From Isoetes taiwanensis (Eukaryota > Streptophyta > Lycopodiopsida > Isoetales > Isoetaceae): 64,000 bases of DNA. Position 1 is the stretch's first letter. Every line of letters begins with the position of its first letter. A program made the position numbers and the translations under genes. Under the pieces are notes generated by a model that did not search any database, was not told the origin of the DNA, and saw only the letters and a program-made list of their open reading frames with translations. Location: contig JAJEKV010000019.1 in NCBI GenBank assembly GCA_021234155.1, forward strand, positions 19,529,359 to 19,593,358. Direction: 5' to 3'. Positions 60,082 through 64,000 of this stretch are shown here, in pieces.

Positions 60082-60190
60082 GAATCCAAATACTGACATT
60101 ATGTAGATTCAATGCGGATTTAGGGGATTCTCGCATGGACCTTCCCATTTCTTGCTCTGCAAGCAAGTTGCCATGGCAGATCTTCGCAAC

Positions 60191-60697
60191 TTAATCTCCA
60201 AAAGGGGCAAAAGCAGGGGATTCGATTTCTGGCTTGGGAGTGACTAAATCAACCTGAATACCCTGCAAAGGCGCTGGATTCTCAACTATTTCGATCTTAA
60301 ACTTCTTTGAAGTAGGCTTCTCTTCCTTATTATCCAACGAAGATTTCTCCCAAGCCTCCCATTCTTCCAGAACACAGTCTGAGCTCAAATCGTCCTGGAA
60401 AATGGAATCTAGCGATGGATAACAAGGAGAATAATAATCAATCCATTGATTGGAGGAGCCAAGCTTTGGAACATCAAGATTCCATGCCGGATCTGATTAG
60501 TAGATAACACCCTTACACATGGTGGGGATCCAACTTATAAGCTAGAAAATCGATTGAAAGCGTAGAAAGAGATCGGATTGGATTTAAAGCTTGGAGTGGA
60601 CCAACTGAATTAGAATACGAAAACGAAGATCCTAGAAACGAGGAGAAGTATATGAAGAGGGAGTCATACCGGCACTTTGGATCCCTCTGCTCTGCAT
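60191..60697 (-). CDS. Predicted two-exon gene, 109 residues, function unknown
   Basis: Exon 1 is 60697-60670 (MQSRGIQSA) and exon 2 is 60492-60191. The intron begins GTATGA and ends AATCAG. Joining them restores one frame: MQSRGIQSADPAWNLDVPK, GSSNQWIDYYSPCYPSLDSI, FQDDLSSDCVLEEWEAWEKS, then a lysine-rich stretch and a proline-rich tail ending FAPFGD. Without splicing, the nearest in-frame ATG (60520) meets a TAA after seven codons, so the spliced model is preferred. The protein is acidic with no membrane segment; I do not recognise its family. A 55-bp duplication lies just past the stop. It is divergent to the LysM pseudogene. It may be a real small nuclear or cytosolic protein, or a fragment of a larger gene. 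Confidence 0.5.
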
Positions 60698-61310
60698 GGT
60701 GTGAACTTCAAATCTTCTCTCGGATTCTTGCCAGCAAGACTGGCTTTTGTACAGATTCGGCTTCATCTAGTGGCATGTGTGCAACAAAGTCCTAGGATTG
60801 AATCAAAAAATCAGGTTCAAATTAAAAAGTCCCGGTCCACATGAAATACAATAGGATATACGACCGGTCCAAAAAATGGCGTATAAGGATTTGGGCCGGT
60901 TGAAGCCATAGTCCTAAGATTTTTTCCTGTTATTTGTTGCACTAGTAGGATTTTTTTATTAAGCTACTTATGTATATAGGGAATGCCAATAATATATTTA
61001 TGATTATGCACCTACATACATTATTGAATGACATTCAACAATCACCTCCTAAACATTTGATTTCATCATAATACAATGCATGCAGTACAAAGTAATTTTT
61101 TTTGTTTTTAAAAGTAATTTTTTGATTCTTTTGCAAATCTTTGTTAAAGGAAATGTTCCTACTGAATTTTGTAGCAGAAGGGCCAATCCGGTTCAAATTA
61201 ATATAATCCTAATGGTTTTGTGAACTTAAGGCTTTTTCCCTATTTGAAAAAAAAGGTTTGTTATACACTGTTACATCTGAAGCCGTAGAATATCTCAATC
61301 CACAGCTTCA
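60698..61310. promoter_or_regulatory. Divergent intergenic region
   Basis: Separates the minus-strand gene from the plus-strand LysM pseudogene and must hold the promoter of the former. No clear TATA box or known element was picked out. Confidence 0.35.
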
Positions 61311-61862
61311 GTGTCGAATTTGAACAGATCGGCTTCACCATCCCTTCTTCTGCCCACATCTGCATTATTCCTTTCAATATTATGCTTTGCACTTCCCTTT
61401 TATGCTTGTTGTTCTTGCATTCCAATAGATGTATGTTCCACAGCTCTTTTGATTTGTAACCTCACCACAGGCGATAGTATTAACAATCTTACCCAGCGTT
61501 TTAGTACTAACTAATATGAGATAACAAAGTAAAATAATATTTCTAATGTCAATTCCATTGAGGCTAGTACCAATCTCAGGATTCCCCTCCAGTGCAATTG
61601 CCTATAAAATGGTATTTTAAGACATTGGTTTGCATATACATTTCTTGTTGACGACACACTGGATAAAGTTGCCAATACATTGTTTCAAGATTATTCAAGG
61701 CCTAATTGGATTGCTGAAGCTTCTGGAGTTATTGGGAACAACGTTGACAATGGGCAGACTGTCGTCATTTGCTCATGTGGAGACCCAACCATTAATTCTA
61801 GCTATGGACTTTTTGCCACATATGTCATCATATCCAGTAACACACTTTATCTAAAGAAGTAA
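61311..61862 (+). pseudogene. LysM receptor-like kinase ectodomain, CERK1-like, with three stops
   Basis: CERK1-type receptors bind chitin oligomers at the plasma membrane and signal through a cytosolic kinase. A single frame from 61311 to 61862 is broken only by TAA at 61512, 61530 and 61605. It gives a hydrophobic signal-peptide-like start (SALFLSILCFALPFYACC), then LTTGDSINNLTQRFSTN (LysM1), SIEASTNLRIPLQCNC (first CxC), YTFLVDDTLDKVANTLFQDY (LysM2) and VVICSCGDPTINSSYGLFAT (second CxC). This order and CSCGD...GLF-TY are typical of CERK1/LYK ectodomains, which lie on one exon. The third LysM, membrane segment and kinase are not found downstream. It is a truncated, dead copy; the identical frame throughout suggests fairly recent loss. 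Confidence 0.75.
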
Positions 61863-62923
61863 AAAATCGAGTATTATGCAATATTGTCAATAGATAAATG
61901 TGCACAATTATAGTGGAAACAATGTAAATCTTGAAACAACTTGTGGAAAGTGCTATCGTGTTAGTGTTTTAACAATTACAGATCCATGTGATTCTGATAT
62001 CATTAAATCTATGAGAGAATGATGAGATGATTTTCTTTTGGCATAAATTTAGATTAGTGGCATCCAGATGCATGGAAAGCTTAAACCAAGGAATCATTTG
62101 TATTATCCATCAGCAAGATAAGAAGGATGGATTTTCACCTCCAATCTGCCCAAGCTTTTTTGGATTCATCAAAAGATTTTGGCTCCTCATTTCAGTTATT
62201 TGTTTTTGCAAGATCCAGGATTGTTTTTGTTTTTGCAGGCAAAATCCAGTGGCCATTGTTTGGTATGTGTCTTGCTTAAGCAGAAGGGACACCTCTGTTT
62301 CTTCTTATTCCGTTCTTTTGAGATAAGGTGAGCTCTATGCATTTGTTTTATTTGCCACATTCTACATATCTAAAGCTTAGATTTGGTGCAGCAATAGTAT
62401 GGCTTAGCATGATAATGCAGTCTATGCTGTCATATGGATAAGACAAAACAATAATTTGAATGAGATTTTAACCCTAAGCCAAAGGATTTGCTTTTGCATA
62501 TATATTGTTGTAGTACTTGCGGCTATATACTTTAACCCCCTATTTAATATTGGACATTCGCATATAGTACCATTGAGAGCGAGGGCATAAGAGGGCAAGC
62601 GCTCTCGAAACGTCATTAAGACGTCTACGGGGTCAAGTGGCCTATGCTCGATGGCCCACCAAAATAAATCACGATGGAGCCAAGCTAGGCTGGCCCATGC
62701 AACGTAATGAACACCTCATTATAACCCTACACTAGCAAAGGAACAAGACAAAGGGATGGCAAGTACGTACTCATCGAAAGGTAAGCGCAAATTAAAATGT
62801 GCAGCATGAATCTTATATAGAAAATGGCGGGGCCGCAAAATGAAAAGCATGTGGTCGCGCACCTTGTCGTTGCGTCCTCACCTCGCGGTTGCAATTGTGG
62901 CTGCATGCCACTGCCAGGCATAC
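61863..62923. other. 3' flank of the LysM pseudogene, nothing recognised
   Basis: No kinase motifs (G-x-G, HRD, DFG) were found in any frame. The 62027-62326 plus frame is of unknown origin. Confidence 0.4.
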
Positions 62924-62990
62924 CTCTAAGACCGCATGTAGCATGTTCTATTTGGTTGGTGGAACTAAATAGAACATGCGGAGTTAGCGA
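62924..62990. repeat. Hairpin with perfect 13-bp stem
   Basis: GCATGTTCTATTT (62941-62953) and AAATAGAACATGC (62967-62979) are exact reverse complements around a 13-base loop. Pairing continues imperfectly outward through CCGCATG and CATGCGG. Confidence 0.8.
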
Positions 62991-63447
62991 AAACATTATG
63001 ATTTGGATTAAAAAACCTCGCCCTTTTTGGGTTTCAAGAAAAACCGTGACCATAATGGGATCACTAAATTGGGCTTCATGTCCATCGACCTTGTTGGCTT
63101 GGGCTGCCATAGGCCATAAAAGAGTACACCATCATGTCGATTGACCTTGTTGGGTTGAAGGTACAAAACAGAATTTAAGAAATGTAACGCATGCTAGAAA
63201 AGAAAGAGAAGTTTATTGAAGGTCTTGTCCGCATGTGTTTTTGTTGTGTTGCAAGGCCTAGATCTCCAGTTTTTGTGAAGTTTTTCGAGGTCTTTGACTA
63301 CGCTGCACTATTGTATAAATAATAGCTTGGCAAATGGTGGTTGTCGCATTCGTTATACAGGAATTGATGCCCATTCCGCCATTGTATTATTGTTTCTAGA
63401 AATCTTGTGGTAAGTTTAAACATCGTTGTTTTTCAACGCTATTCATT
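62991..63447. other. Intergenic, nothing recognised
   Basis: Overlapping frames on both strands at 62727-63144 reflect chance. TGTCGATTGACCTTGTTGG-like words occur twice (about 63078 and 63135). Confidence 0.4.
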
Positions 63448-63641
63448 CTCTAAGAAATCTTTCAAAGGAGAGCTATTGGTATACATCAGCAATGGATTAG
63501 TATTCTTGATATTGATACTCAATTTCTGGACTCAAAACATCCTCTAAGAAATTTTTCAAAAGCAGAGCTATTAGTATACATCAGCAATGGATTAGCATCC
63601 TTGATATTGATACTCAATTTTTGGACTCAAATAGATGGCAT
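63448..63641 (+). repeat. Tandem duplication of 94 bp
   Basis: CTCTAAGAAAT...CATCAGCAATGGATTAG...GATATTGATACTCAATTT starts at 63448 and at 63542, about 90% alike by eye. Confidence 0.9.
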
Positions 63642-64000
63642 CCTCTGCTTTTGTAGGATTGAACTAACCCAATTGTTGGGTTCAGGTATTGTTGTAGACA
63701 AAGTTGTAAGCAGAATTGTTGTGGAGCTGTAAGCAGTATTGCTTGAGTTGTACCAATATGTTTACTGTTCTCCTGTGTGATTTCGTAATTTCTTGGATGT
63801 GTTATAAAAAGGCTTCTTTAAACAATGAGATTGCCAACACATGGCAGATATCATTTTCCTTTTTTTAGATGCTTACTATAACCAGTCATATAGCACAATT
63901 TGGAAGCCTTCTAAAATGATAACCTCCAAGCTTTACCACTTTAGGTACACCCATATATACAAAACACAGTATCAATTAAAGGCAGCTCAACTATCTATCA
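63642..64000. other. Intergenic to the window edge
   Basis: No frame, repeat or site of note seen. Confidence 0.4.

Noticed and set aside
62727..63144. Overlapping 127-codon minus and 106-codon plus frames
   Set aside because: No domain on either strand; they overlap each other and contain the hairpin.

Overview
This window looks like gene-poor, repeat-rich nuclear DNA of a flowering plant. Four things support that: a spliced gene with short GT-AG introns for a plant-type RING E3 ligase (AIRP2-like), a broken CERK1-type LysM receptor ectodomain, Ty3/gypsy chromovirus copies with an initiator-tRNA-Met primer site, and LINE and hAT-like remnants. The species cannot be fixed from this sequence. 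No bacterial gene, CRISPR array, rRNA or intact tRNA was seen.

Layout. 1-480: LINE reverse-transcriptase remnant. 3089-30 kb: two old minus-strand copies (A and B) of one gypsy family. The LTR of copy A (3089-4290 plus 11926-12212) is split by a 7.6 kb insertion flanked by a direct repeat of about 12-17 bp. Its integrase/chromodomain region is at 12213-14240. Copy B has a matching internal part at 22021-24120 and its 5' LTR at 28350-29886. Between A and B lies a 5.1 kb foldback structure: two arrays of a 19-bp unit in opposite orientation (16119-17535 and 19668-21228) around a 2.1 kb spacer.

31.6-33.9 kb is the only clearly intact gene region: a cluster of six ACGT cores, a TATA-like site, a possible 5' UTR exon and a five-exon AIRP2-like RING ligase of 248 residues. 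34-52 kb holds direct duplications, a tRNA-derived repeat with Pol III boxes, a 700-bp TTCTAGAA-rich tract, a decayed hAT-like transposase, a palindromic repeat, a pyrimidine tract, and one arm of an inverted repeat whose partner lies 19 kb away at 30.1 kb.

52.4-59.7 kb is a nested structure. Gypsy copy C keeps both LTRs, its PBS and its polypurine tract, but has a short internal region without pol. It sits between two inverted arms made of tandem units reading like AATTACCAAAATGCCCCT. 60-62 kb holds a predicted two-exon minus-strand gene of unknown function and, divergent to it, the LysM pseudogene with three in-frame stops. The rest is decayed intergenic DNA with small tandem duplications.
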